In this document: positions 23,306-36,700 of the stretch, piece by piece
How the letters are laid out: every line of letters begins with the position of its first letter
How positions within the stretch are numbered: position 1 is the stretch's first letter
NCBI GenBank assembly: GCA_015501055.1
Contig: JADNYV010000151.1
Location: 27,026-91,025 of the forward strand
Source of the DNA: Mucidula mucida
Lineage: Eukaryota; Basidiomycota; Agaricomycetes; Agaricales; Physalacriaceae
Direction: 5' to 3'
DNA: 64,000 bases
Translations under genes and position numbers: made by a program
The notes under the pieces: generated by a model
Told to the model about the DNA's origin: nothing
The model's database searches: none
The model's input: only the letters and a program-made list of their open reading frames with translations

Positions 23306-26300
23306 GTCGTGGTGTCGTCTAATCGATTGCACTGAAAACTTCAGATGCCATGACTAATCCATTCGGTTCCGCCCCTGACGTCACCCAGCTCAACCTTGCT
23401 TCCTTCCTCGTCGTACTCGCGCCCAGTCCTCTCGCGTCTCTTTCTCCATACCACCTTTCCACTAGTCGGCTTTAGCATGCTCCGAATTACCATTGCTTCT
23501 CCGATGACTTCTGGGTTTTCCAGCGCGCGATCATTGATGCTGAACGTAACTTGACTGGAGTCGAACGGCCTCATATCAGCCGTAAATAACACGACTGCAT
23601 CTAGCGCTGGCATTCTCTACGGAAGCATGTTCCGGCCTTGGCCAATACAAACTCTTTTCAGCTTGGGAAGGACGCTTCACGTTCATCTTGAACACAAGGC
23701 TTATTATTATCGGTGTTCTCTATACGTGCATCCTCTCCATCGGAGTCCCCGTAAGTTGGCGCTTCCGACTTCTCTATGAACATTCGCTTCTTTGGAAAGC
23801 ACGATGCATTAATGCTCGCCGATCAGGTGGTGGCGTGCTCGACATCGCGGTCTCGCATGTGGACAATCTTTCTCAAGGCGGACTGTACTGAAGAACTTCG
23901 AAATTCTCGGTCAGACTCAAGTACCGACAAAGGTGATTCTTCCCGTCCGGTTTTTTCCAACGAAACAGTTCTTTTGCATGTGTGTACAAACGATAGCTCC
24001 CTAACGGTGTGCTTCGGTTGTATCTATCGTTCTGTTCCCATGTCAAATAACATGCGATTCCATAGGAGACGCCTCGCTCTCTCACACATTTTTGTCTAGG
24101 CCTAGTCTGTCAAACCTCATGCATGCATTAAGACATAATTCGATATAGGGTGCTACGGAACATCGCACCGAGGTGTGGCATGTTTTAATGCACGCCTGTG
24201 ATGCCCGACTTGTGGACTTGCGAGAGAGAGACGGTGACTGTCTCTCCGTCGAATCGGAGTGGATTTCTGTTCTGATGAATCACAACAGTTGATTCAGAGT
24301 CGGCCGATGTCAGCAGGACATAGACATATCCCATCCCCGTAAGTAGTCCGTCCCGACGTTAGTACAAGACGCCTGCAGCTGATATCTTTTCCTACTTCCT
24401 AGATGACGGAAGCTGCCTCCACTACCGTAAACAATTGACCCCGCATTCTAGGGTCTGGTTCGTGCAGCGGGCAGTCTGATGGCCAGATAGAAGCAGTTTG
24501 ATACCCAGACGGAATACCTCCGGGGATATCGCTTTGACACCCTCACATTTGGACGTCGAAATGTTGGCATATGTTCAACAGCGAGCGGGGGGCCCGGTAA
24601 TCTTGCAAATCGTTGCTTTCCGTCGTGTACAAGGTACGCAGGCACCATACAACTCAAGGTAAGTGGCACGCTCGTCTGATTGACTGACCCATGACAGATT
24701 GTGGAGGTTTTTGCGGCTTTAAACGTACAATTACCTATAGGCGGATGCATGGAACCACCTGTACACCGGGCCCTGTTCCGCTCGACTCAAGGTCGTGCCC
24801 CCCATCCCCATTAACAGACCTTCCTCGCTGAACTTGAAATCCTCTATTGTCAGTGTTTAATTTAAATGATGCAAACAGCGGTGAGTTTGATAGCCGTCCT
24901 TTTGTAAATCGCGGTAGCCTAAGCCTGGATTTTCTTGTGACAGATTACAAGTACGACTTACCTCTTACCTGGGGGCACGTCGGGCGGGCTGGTACATTGG
25001 GCGACGAACTGGACCTGTCTGTTTACTTCGAGAGCACTCAGGGTCCATGGATGAGCACTATTTTTGGGACCACTGCGACCCCTCCCCGATGACCCTTGCC
25101 GAAGAGTGGGGGGACGGAAGCAACTTGCATGCGCGCCCCCGGGTGCTATGAACGGATTTTCCGCCTTCGCGGGTGTCCTTCGTCTGTCGATGTCGAAGCA
25201 AGGGTCTACAATCAGACTCATGACAGGAATTCCTGAGGTGGCTGTCTACGATCCATGCGACTCGGCCTGTAAATCTGGAATTCGGGGACACTCATTTCCG
25301 TTTTTAATCGTGGAGACCCTTGCAAGTTGTTCCTCTGGAGGCAAATTGGGGGATTGTATAACTCGAGGATGTCAATGTCCGCTGGTCTATTTCCAAAGCT
25401 TCACTCATCATAATGAAAGGTTGTTCGACTGCGCGATCGTGTCGATTTAGAACGCGCAACACGCGCATCTATGAGCATCCCGAAAGTGGATCCCGATGCA
25501 GGTTTAGGTTTTGAACTTGAGAGTTGTACATGCGAGGCAAACGGAAGGTGTTGAAGACCAGGATTTGCACTTTCGTTGTCCTGGACCCCACGAAGGTATG
25601 GAAGGCGTCGTCGACGAAAGCGGCCTCTTCTTGTTACTGGGCTACACTCCGAAAATGCACGGCTTGTTTCGCTGATTGGGTATTAGAGGAACGTGATAGT
25701 TGGCCTTCGCAAAACTGAAGCAATGTAGCTCCTTCCGACATAAGAATGCCTAGATTTGCTTTTGATCATTCTTGATTCAAGCTTGGCAAAGAGTCTCGAG
25801 ATGTGAGGATGATAACGAACAGCAGCAAGTGGGACGTCCGATTGATTCCAAGTACGCGTCTAGGCAGATACTGGAACGTCGCGCCTTGCCTTTCTGGAAC
25901 CTTCTCAGCCTGAGCGTGTAGTCTACAATCCTGACTTTTCATTATACATCCCTTCTGGTATTCGACGTCGATCAGTTCTCAGGGTTTTCGCGTGCTGCAG
26001 CCCGTGCCGTAAGGGATACACAAGACCACGGACGCAAATCCAGTAATTATGGAGAACCGAAAAGGAGGCGGGGTCGCCCACGGATGCAAATGGAGCGCGT
26101 CAACATGGATAGATGCGTCACGTCCATCATACGTGATCCAAACCCGCCGCTCTACCCGACTGCGTCTTGTGAGGTTCCTGTAAATTGATACGCAGACACA
26201 CGCAAACGGCAGAACTGAATTGGATGCTGATGTGTACCATTCTTGGATGATGGCCATGGACAAGTCACTTGAGGGTTTTGATTACCAGTTTGATAGCCAG

Positions 26301-27339
26301 GTGTCAGAGTTGCGCAGCTGGGAAGAAAAAATGCTGAGAAGGCGTGATGCGGCCTCGCTCCGCCAGCTTGCGCCATCAGTTGGATTACGTGCGTTATACG
26401 GAAGAAGGACGACGTATGTCGAGATGAAATTTTACACGTCTGAAAACGCGCAGAAGACCATTCATGTTATCGGGTTCCGGGTAGCCGCGCCGGCCAGTGC
26501 GGAGTCGAAAATGGTGCCTAACGACAGCACAGTCATGCCCAAATTAGAGAGACGTCCTCCTCCATCCCCCCTTCGAGAGAGTTCCGAAGTCATGCTTCAC
26601 ACGCGCTCGAGGAAGAAGGGGCGGGGCAGGGAGGAAGGTGCAGGGAGATCTGGCGTCCAGAGAAGATCTCGAATAGGTAGGAGAAGGACTAGACCCTGGG
26701 AGATCAGGGTGCAGGGTCATGTTCTGGACTGATGAGGATGAAACGAGCAGGAATTGGAAAGACGAAAAGATAGCGAGGGCGGCAAAAGGCCGACACAGAT
26801 GATTGAAACGCGCGTTTAGATGGCAACTGTCTGGTGATGCGCGCGATTTTCAGACGAAAAGAGAGAGAAGGAAGCAACCCAAAAAGATTGTGGGAGCGCG
26901 ATGAAACACATTGCGATCATGCTAAACCGAAAGAGGATAATTTGCAATGGTAGTTTTTGATTACGTTTGTGGAGCGGAACCGACGGGAACAAAAATACGA
27001 GGAAAAGTGCGGAAGACAAGCAAAAGTTAGGATGGAGGATGGAAAAAGAGAGATTGAATGGAATAGTGGCCATGTCAGACGTTTGTTGTTGAAAGACCGG
27101 TGACTTGATGGATAGACGGACTGGACGCGGGTGGCAAGCGAACCAAGCCAGGTAGGTGATGGGCACGTGTGCCGGCAAAAGAAATAATAATATTTTGCGG
27201 ATCTCGTTTCGGGATCTGAAAAACATAAACGGCTTTGGGCAACATAAGCGGTTCTTATCTCTGTCGGGATACTTATTTGAACCCTGCCTCTCACTCGTCC
27301 CCATCTTCATCTCTCCCTCCCGCTTATAACTCTTCTACC
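23306..27339. other. 4-kb intergenic stretch between Arb1-like and Nrg1-like genes
   Basis: Divergent promoter region for the two flanking genes. Short frames exist, but I recognise none. The longest, 26220-26732 plus (170 codons, Arg-rich C-terminal half), has no homologous motif and may be chance. A small hairpin, GAGAGAC...GTCTCTC, lies near 24225-24245. The last 100 bp before 27340 are CT-rich, as expected for a fungal leader. Confidence 0.5.
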
Positions 27340-28279
27340 ATGCCTCGCGCTCCCTCTGAAAAGTCCCAGTCGCCTGCCATGTCCTCGTCGTCGCTGCCAA
27401 AAAAGAAACACGTCTGCCCCACCTGCGAGCGGGCCTTTACCACCTCTGGCCACCTAGCACGCCATTCGCGTGTCCATACCGGGGAACGGAACCATAAATG
27501 TCCTTTCCCTGGATGCGAGACACGCTGCTCGCGCCAGGATAACCTTCAGCAACAGTATGTTCGTTTTCCGCCAGTATCTAGGCCCGTCTGACTCGTGCCA
27601 CAGCTACAGAATACATCTGTCGCCAGGTTCGCGCAGAAACAGCGCGCGTTCGGCCATCTCTCGTGTTCTCAACACGCCCGCCCAGCCCAAGAAGGAAGAA
27701 TCTCCTCCTCCAGCCTTGGAGCCTGCACGAGTCTACACGACCCATTCCCCACCTCCAGATTCACCTCCACCTTTGGCACACGCGACCCTACCTGCTACTA
27801 CCACAAATGGCTCGTATTACGAGACTACATCCAACGGCAACAACGGCTATTCCTATGTGCATTCCAATCCCACTCCATCGCCTCCATTCTCTGGGCATTC
27901 TCTGCAGCATCACCAGACGCAGCAGCAACAGCAATTGAGTCCGATCCAGAGTCCTCATGCTCTGGCGCACCAGCCATCTCTTTCTCACCAATCTTCTCAA
28001 CATCTTTCGCAGCATTCGTTGCCTCCCCCGCCACAGCTTACCCATTCACACTCCCATTACGAGACGTCCTCGAGACATAGCATTGCCCACATCTCTCCGC
28101 CCAGTCCGGACAGCTCGAGCGGCCCGCCGACGCCATACCAAGCTTATTCGCAAGATGGCTATGCGCGGTACGACAGCCCTCCACCTGTGCTAGCGCCGCT
28201 GCGGGGCGTTGAGCGGGGATACTACTACGGCGGGAGCAATGCAGAGTGGGCTCCCCGTGGAAAAGGAATGGTTCAATAA
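27340..28279 (+). CDS. C2H2 zinc-finger transcription factor, Nrg1 type
   Basis: Predicted nuclear regulator with two adjacent C2H2 fingers near residues 25-80. Finger 1 is CPTCERAFTTSGHLARHSRVH, joined by the TGER linker to finger 2, which begins CPFPGCETRCSRQDNLQQH. TTSGHLARH and the CxxxxC spacing with RQDN in finger 2 are typical of Nrg1/Nrg2 repressors, which control glucose, stress and morphogenesis genes in ascomycetes; the same role here is inference. Two exons (27340-27554, 27604-28279) give 296 aa. The intron falls inside finger 2, so a genomic frame alone shows it truncated. The rest is Pro/Ser/Gln/His-rich (HQTQQQQQLSPIQ) and probably a disordered effector region. An in-frame ATG-like start at 27235 exists but lies in CT-rich leader sequence, so I chose 27340. 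Confidence 0.85.
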
Positions 28280-28538
28280 GCTGATTGTGGCGTCTCTTCC
28301 TTCTCTCGTATCATTACCATTTTGTGCTTTCTTAGTTCTTGTGCTTCTCTCTCATCTAGGTAACTTATGTCTCTGTATCAACATCGTAGATATTCTTGTA
28401 CTTTTATTGTCATATAGTCTTATGTTTTTGACCTCCTCACCTTGAATCTTGCGTGGGTTTCGGAAAGTTATCTTATTAAGGCAAGTCACATCACGCGCAG
28501 GCTGTGAACCATCTTGGCCATCTCCGACTCGTCTTACA

Positions 28539-30652
28539 ATGCCACCACCACCTCCTCCAACCGATTATCGTATGACATCGCCTATGCCAGCACCACGTCC
28601 ACAATGGACCAGCAATCCCGCCGTCGATTTGGAGGGTCTGGCCAATCTCAGTGTCAATGCACCTCCGTCTCAACAACCCGCCGTGTCATCCCAGTCCTAT
28701 GGAGGTATGAGTGGCTTTGCTGGAGGCTTCGCCTTGTCCGCCTCTCATGGCAATGGCGGCGACGACGTGATGGCCAGTATACGAAGGGTGGGCAGCGTTA
28801 CAGGTGGTTATGCCCACACACCTCCTCCTGCCCTCCAGCCAGCGACGTTCTCAGACACTGCACCGCCTCTTCCCACTGTGAAGGATCTCACTGCCGCGTC
28901 GCCCTCCACACCTGCAGGCCAAATGGCTTGGTGTCGGGACGCCGTGTTTCTCATTGAACGTGGAACACCCCACGCCCAGTCTCTTCAAAACAGGGCGAAC
29001 AGCCTGCTGTCCTCCCTGGCAGGTTCCAATCCGGAAGCTGTGTACCTACGCGCGTGTATATCTGCGTCAACCAACCCGCGGCAAGCTTTCCGTGATTTCG
29101 AGGCATCAGCACGAGCAGGCTGCCATTTGGCCTGGTTCAGACTCGGTCGGGACTATGAGCAGTTTGGAGACAATCAACACGCGAAGGAGTGCTTTGAGCG
29201 CGGAGTTCGCGTTGGCGTGAATAGCTGCAGCTACCGTATGGGTATGGCCTATCTTCTCGGTCAGTTGGGCGTCAATCAGGATCCTGTCATGGCGATGGAC
29301 CTCTTGAAACGCGCCGCAGACGGAGCGACCATGTACACGCCGGAGCCAGCGTACGTCTACGCGTTGCTGCTCATGAGCGAGTTTACCGCCCCCGCTCCGC
29401 ACACACTTCCTCAAATCCCCCTTCCTCCCAACCCTCTCCTTACTGCAAAGCCTTATCTTGTCAAAGCAGCGCAGTTACACTTCCCGCCGGCTCAGTATAA
29501 GCTTGCGCACGCTCATGAATTCGCGACCTACCCATTCTCCTACGACGCGCTGCTCTCTGTCGAGTACTATTCCAAGGCTAGCCAAGCAGGTGAACGCGAG
29601 GCCGATATGGCACTGAGTAAGTGGTTCCTGTGCGGTGCGGAAGGCGCGTTTGAGAGAGACGAAAGTTTGGCGAGGGTCTTTGCTGAACGTGCTGCCGGCG
29701 AGTTGGCAAGTGCAATGTTCGCAATGGGATACTACGACGAAGTTGGCGTGGGCGGACCAGTTGACCTCGACAAGGCGAGAGGATGGTACACCAAGGCATA
29801 CGAGCGAGGAAATACTGACGCTGGTGAGAGGTTGAAAGCATTGAGTTCACAGGGTGGAAGGGGGATGGGTCGTGAAGATCACGAACGCGTCATGGGGGAT
29901 ACTTTGGTCAGGACTCGGACAAAGGCGCGGATGAAGGCACATAACGGCCCTCAACAGCCTCAGGGACCTGGTCGAGACGTCGTTGGGATGGTGAGGAAGA
30001 ACACGCTCGAGATGACGCCGCCAATGCCACCTATGCCGCCAATGCCTCATCAGCCTATGCCGCCAATGCACCGGCAGTCCTTGTCGCCAATGCCGCAGCA
30101 ACTGATGCCTCCAATGCACCAGCAAAACATGTCACCTGTTCCTCAGCAACCGATGCCGCCAATGCACCAGCACAATATGTCGCCAATCCTCAGCAGCAGA
30201 TGGTACCAATGGCGTCGCAACCAATACAGCAGCAGATGCCTGGGCGGAACGATATTCACTTGCCGATCCTGGCACTGGGTCACCCAGACCGCACTCGCAG
30301 TCACCTTCACGTCCCGTAGTTGGCCGTATGCCCAGCGGTCAAATTCCCCAGGTATCGTCGCGACCGCCTGCAGCTGGAGGATCGCCCGCGAGTGGCCACG
30401 CAAAACTTCCCTCGGGAGGTATGTTTCTCTATCTACTTGTGCGTCAATGAATGTGTTTTGATGTCCTTTGTAGCTCCCAATTCGCGACCATCGACTGCGG
30501 CGTCGAATCAGGGTGGGCGGATCCCGACAGGTGTGGTGAATACGCCGCAGCCCGCTAGTTCGGGGCCGTCGAAGCGTCCGGGTCCGGCGACGTTTGCTGA
30601 GATGGGATTCCAAGGTGGCAAGGCAGAGGAAGAAAAGTGTACTGTGATGTGA
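28539..30652 (+). CDS. Sel1-repeat protein, Skt5/Chs4-type chitin synthase regulator, with CaaX box
   Basis: In yeast, Skt5/Chs4 activates and localises chitin synthase III; the same role here is inference. Exons 28539-30418 and 30474-30652 give about 686 aa. After a Pro/Ser-rich N-terminus, Sel1-type helical repeats run from about residue 165 to 440. Examples are HLAWFRLGRDYEQFGDNQHA, AMFAMGYYDEVGVGG and DLDKARGWYTKAYERG. A basic region follows, then a repetitive Met/Pro/Gln/His segment near 30010-30200. The final exon ends EEEKCTVM, a CaaX motif comparable to the farnesylated C-terminus of yeast Chs4. Two bases appear to be missing in the repetitive part, near 30187 and 30255; without them the CaaX exon is out of frame. 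A TTG-initiated extension to 28449 is possible but not supported. Confidence 0.82.
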
Positions 30653-33199
30653 AGGAGATGATAACTTATTTATTTTATTCAATGCATAATCTTTCAATGG
30701 ACATGACTGGACATATTTTATGTTTTGGCTGCAAGATTTGTTAGACACTTTGGAAGGAGGAATAACTTCTATTTAGGAATGACTTTTACATAAGGGCACT
30801 CTATCTACCCTTCAACTTAATAAGCTAATAGGGACCTTCAGAGTAGAACACATTACAGCATAAAATCCGTAAAGTAGTCTAAGGTACTTTACCAAAATGT
30901 CACTCTTGTCATCCCTATGTGACTCCCTAATGTAGATGATGATTGTGCCCTAATTGGTACCCCATTCACAAGGGTGGGATGCTGAAAAATTTCCAGTGAT
31001 TTCTCTCCCCCGCGCACCACCACTGAGCAAGGCTGTCCCATTCAGAAGCCAAAATGAAAAATAAATTTATTGGAAGGCTGAAATTACTTTTATTCACTCT
31101 GACAACAAAATTCATGAGGCGGGAACTAGGCGGGAACAGTGCTGAAAGAGGCAGTTGGTTGCGGAGCCCATTGACAATCGGCTCCAAAGAACAATAGCCA
31201 AAATCATGCACTGTGACCAGATGTGACCACCGTAAAGCATTTTAGGCGTTTATGCACATTACCCATAATGTGTTTTACTTTGAAGGTTCCTAATAATCTT
31301 AATCTTCCTTACTATCAAATGTGTGTTCAGCAATCAGGGACTCAACAAGGACCCCAACATGCCCTTCAAGATGTTTAATTTTTTCTCATACATTTGAGAC
31401 AAAAAATGAGTTGAACATAGTCCAAAGATAATATTTAAACTTTCATTCATACACAAAGTCTCACATGTTTGGTGAATTGTTGGACATCTATTATTATAAA
31501 TGTAATCTGTCTCAGACCTGACACTCTCAACATAATTGATATTAGATAATGATAATATTAGAGTCTGTTATAGATCATGGACTAAATCAATCTGCAATCT
31601 GTTTTATAATTCTGTTGTCTTAAAAGCCAGATAGTAATTTAACCCACAATCTGATCACCTATAGATCTAATTTGTTATAATGATTTATTTTGTAGATTAA
31701 ATCATAGATTGGACTTGCAGATACCCCTGAATGGAGAAAAGTTTTTTTAATGAGGTGCAGAACACTTAAGTAAGTGAACTGCATACCTCATCTAAAAGTA
31801 AATCAAATTGGGGGTGGAGGAAAAGGAGGAAAGGACAAAGCTACAAAGTGATAAGGCAGATTACAGTTAGTAATAAGATGTTGCATCTATTAGAGTTTGT
31901 TGGATGTTCACAGTACAATAGTCATAGTGCTGATATGTATATTGGTGTTGATGTCATATCTATAGCATTTGAAAGTCAGGTCAGATTAGGTCTTTGGACC
32001 TTACCTGGCTTGACCAATAACTGTGCCCAAAAATTTTGTTGGACATAACCAGTGATTGTAGTTGCAGTTAGACTGTAACCACCCATAACCACAGTTTTTG
32101 CAGCAGTTATTAACTAGTTAAACTGCTAGGTGGTCAGATTATTCAATAACCAATGATCACTGGTTATAACCACTATAACTATAGCAAAAGGCCTTACCAA
32201 GGCCTAAGTCAATGTTATTTGTCATTGCTTAAGTTCAACTAATAGTATACTACTTTATGTTACTCTTATGGTATACTTACATATCTGGGATTCATGCTAT
32301 TGAGATATACATTACAATATACTACATCAACAGAAATAATACAACAACTACTATAATTTAGAAAAGAACCCAAGACCACGCTTCCAGTGTGTTGCATGAT
32401 TCGCCTACCATTGTGCCAATTTATTTTTGCTGCACCACAAATAAAGCTTTCTTGCATTTAAAACTCATTCACAACCTATCAAAAAAGTCTGCCGGCTATG
32501 TATTGTATAATAAAGTAGCAGCATTACAAGGTTGGATGGAGCAGTTGAAGTGTACAAGAAGGGCGGAGGGTATGAAAATGGTAAAGCCAAGAGGGAAGTC
32601 AATCACAAGTTTTAAGTCCTACAGGACTAACTACCCACCACGGTAATGGTCAAACAGGCCCAGGACATAATACCGCACCACCCGTCAGATTTATTAGTGC
32701 TATTAATATAGGTATATGTGACAGTGCATAACTCACTGTTAACAGTTATGCAGGAAAAAACACTGCAGAAAAAGTTACGGTGAGGATGATGTCAGTGAAG
32801 AAGCTCTTAATGCATGGCATATTTGTGGTACATGACAGGATTATATGTACAAAAAAGATCTAGGAAAAGAAGTTTAGCATGACACACTAAAAAGAAGAAG
32901 GAACATACTATATATAAACCCAGATAAGTGTTGTATACCAGGATGATCCAGAAGACTTTGCATGTAGGCGCATATACTCTTGGAAAGGCAATAATTCCCT
33001 AGCTCCTAATAAAAAGTTAGCAAAAATAAATGAAAGTAAGTATACCATTCTTATTTCCTCCTCGCTCCTATAAGAAACACCAACAGCGGTGATGAGGAAG
33101 CATTCACGCTTATACTCCTGTTCCTTTGTATTAAAGGTGATGCTGTCTAACTCCTCTTTAATGGCGCAAATCACCTCTTGCTCCACCTTCACGCGCTAC

Positions 33200-33710
33200 G
33201 CTGGGGCATTGCGCAGCAGACTACCCAAAACAAATAAAAGACAATAATGCTGATCAATGAAGGGAATAGATTTATCCCCTTCATAGCAAATTTGGCAAAA
33301 TCCTGCAGCCTTTAAGGCATCGGCAGTGTCAAGGACAATGCACGCAGAACATAATAACCACTTGAATGGAAAGGCAGAAGGAGTATGGATAGGCAGATAA
33401 AGGAATAAGAGCAATACTAGGCTAAGCCTGTAATGTAGTATAGGAGCAACCATGTAGTACAGAGACATTAAGGCAGAGTAAGGAACTAGCTACTGAGGGC
33501 ATGGATATATATACAGGAATCTAGGTATACAGCCTTTGATAGGTTACCGTGTGGCACCGTGCTGTGCACACATTATCATGAGTCATAGGCTGTCCATCTA
33601 ACTTTGAGGCTGTTCCGGGCCATGTGAGCGGACCACCTTGACAGACTATGTGGCTGTGCAGGATGGAAAAAGGAAAGAATCATGTGAGAATGAGAGAGAT
33701 CTGTGACAAT
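33200..33710 (-). repeat. probable 3' LTR of the degenerate chromovirus
   Basis: The inner boundary is clear: a polypurine tract (AAAGAGGGGGTAT on the element strand) is followed by TGTCACAG at 33710. The outer boundary is not resolved, so 33200 is a rough guess. The segment is non-coding and less AT-rich than its surroundings. Confidence 0.4.
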
Positions 33711-36700
33711 ACCCCCTCTTTAGGCTGTGCTTGCGCCTGAAGCACAGGGGTTGAACACTAAATGTCCCTAATAGTAAGGCCAAACAGAGCACAAGTCCAA
33801 GGAACATGTGTACACGTGCTCCATTATGGGGGTTAAGCTGGTGGATTGGCAACCGTAAGCGCCCAATTAGCATCTAGATGGGCTTGGTGGAATTCATAGA
33901 TCAACTTTTTTGAGCCAGTGGCAAAACTGGAAGTGGAAATTCATAAATTTTCTGACAAGGGGTATCCAAACCACTTAACAAGGTATTGTGTACCGTTCCA
34001 TTAACTGGCCTGCATAATTCAAGAATAGTCTTTATGTGTATTGCTTAACTCCACCCAAGAGATCAGGTATGGCATCAGGTACTAGTGGACATTTGCCTTG
34101 GTTTCCACCCATGGGAGGAGTAGTCCAGCATTGAAGACATTGTGGATATGCCATTTTCTGGCAGATTAAGTTAAAAGTTCACTGTCCCAATGGCTTCAAT
34201 AATCTTAAACAGGCCATATCGCTTATTGGACAACTTAGCTGATGGACGTGTAGTCTCAATGTTTTTCCATCAAGTGTCACCAAGTCGCCACTTTGAACAG
34301 CGGGTGTTTAAGGAGATGGTTGCTGTATTGAGCCTTCATAACCTCTGCCGCATTGGTCAAGCTGGCCTCCACTTTTTACGCAATTGCTCCAGTGTTTTAA
34401 GGTGGGCTTCAATAGATGGATATAAGAGTAGTGCAAACAGCGGAAATAATGCATGGAAGGTAACCATGGAGGAGCTCAAACAGGGCTTTCCTGTAGCGGA
34501 GTGAGCACAAATGTTGTGCAAGAATTGCAAAAGGGAGGTGCTTAACCCAGTTGTTCTGTCAATAGTTGCAGAACATGTGCAAGTATTGCTCCAACTCCTG
34601 GTTGAATTGTTTGGTCTCGCCATCTGTTTCCAGATGATAAGCCATACTGAGAGCAGAGATAATACTAAGTTGTTTGTGTATAGCTTGCATGACCTGGCTA
34701 GCAAATTGGGGGCCACAATCTGTGATAAGCTTGTCCCAGAGGCCAAAGTGTCGGTAGGTGCAGTTAAGCAGCAGATCTACCATATTGTCTGAGGTGACTA
34801 TGTCTCAGCACGGGGTGACCACTACCATCTTAGTGGAGCAGTCAACAACACAATGGATTGCATTGTAGCTACGGCATTTGGGTAAACCAATGATAAAGTC
34901 ACTAGTAATTATACCAAAGGGGTGTTAGCGACTGACTATAGCCACGAGACTAAACCAGGTACCACAGAGAGACTTTAAGAGAAAGAAGCGTTCACGTTCG
35001 TAGAACTAAGCTAGGCCAGGTGTATAAACAAGATCGGAACTAAAGTACAATGATACTACACTACTGCTTATATACTAGTAAGTCTGTGTTTGGGACTCCT
35101 TGTCCATACATGTTTCCGCTAGGGATAACTCCACGCCCTTGATTCAGTGCTGTATGCTACTAGTCCGTAAAACCATTAAATACGAGTGGTGTCTGCATGT
35201 AAGTAATAATACTGAAACGACCATGTGTGCTACGAGTGTCGATGGTGTGTATACAATAGGAAGTCCATGAGGTATCAGCATGTATGATGTCATCCATGTG
35301 TTGGACATGTGTCCAACATGAGTACGGCTTCGGTAATGAAAAGGGGTATGATCGGTGATGAAACAGATGATGAAACGGTCCGTTGATTGATAAGACAAGG
35401 TCCCCAATAAGATATGATAAGATGTGAAAATGTGAAAATATGGCGATTCATAACAAGGGGCGTGTAGGGATTTTATTAGGGACTAGCGGTACACGTGTAG
35501 GATGAGTGTTAGCCTTAATAAGCTGACAAGTGGGGCAGTCTTGAACGTAGTTACAAATAAAGACAAATATGCCTGGCTGCTAAAACACCCAACTAACCAA
35601 CTTGTAGGTCTTGTATCTTCCCGGATGTCATGTTGTTATGGAATCATGGTACATCTTTACAATGTCGCAATGGAGTTTGAAGTTCTTAGGGACATAGACC
35701 TTTCCTTGGCATAGGATAATGTCCTTCTTGTAATCCATTTCTGTAGGTTTTTAATCAGCAAACAAGGACCATTGTTTAGGATTACATCTAACGCATCAAG
35801 GACTTCTTTGTCCTTTGAAGGACATTCCCTAATTTGTCAATACAGATCCAGATCTCTTATTGATGTCACTGTGCTCGGGCGCACTGCTTGTATCTGGAAG
35901 AACTGCAGGTCTAACAGTACACAATTGAAGTTGTTATCCTTAATCCCCTCTTTATGGTCTGGTTGCCAAGAGTGGGTTGCTGTAGTTTGAAGTCCCTAGG
36001 CGGTGAGTGAGTTCAAAGTCAAAACACGTAAGGAATAATGCCCATCGGGCTTGGCGACAACTCAGCTTCTGGGATTATGTGAAGTATTTCAGATTCTTAT
36101 GGTTAGTGAGAATCTCAATCTTGTGCTTAGCCCCTTCAAAATAGTGTTGCCAGTCCTCTAGTGCCCAAATAATAGCAAGAAGTTTCTTGTCATGAATATT
36201 GTAGTTGCATTGTGTGTCATTAAGAGACTTTGACAAGAATGCACATGAATGCCACTATTTGTTGTCTCTTGGCTGAAACAAGGTGGCTCCGGTGGTGTAG
36301 TCAGACACATCTGCCTCAACGCAATAAGGCTTTTTAACATTAGGCATAATGAGAACAGGAGCAGAGATAAATGCATCTTTCAGGGCCTGAAAGGCCGCTT
36401 GCGCCTCGTCAGACCAAACCCACTCTTAATCCTTCTTGGTGAGATTGAACAGGGGACAAGCAATCTTGGAGAAGTCTTTAATGAATCAGTTTTCAAAACC
36501 CAAGAACAATTGCACGTCCTTGACACATCTAGGGCTGACCATTTGGTGATGCCTTCTACCTTGACCGGGTTCATTTGCAGGGTGTTGTGAGAGATGATCA
36601 ATCCCAGAAACTTAATGGACCCAACTTCAAAGACACATTTCTCTGGCTTAGCGTATAAATTGTTATCCTGGAGGCATTGCAAAACTTCACAAACTAGTCG

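Noticed and set aside
26220..26732. 170-codon open frame as a gene
   Set aside because: No recognisable motif, increasingly Arg-rich composition, no supporting splice structure or leader; kept only as a remark in the intergenic entry.
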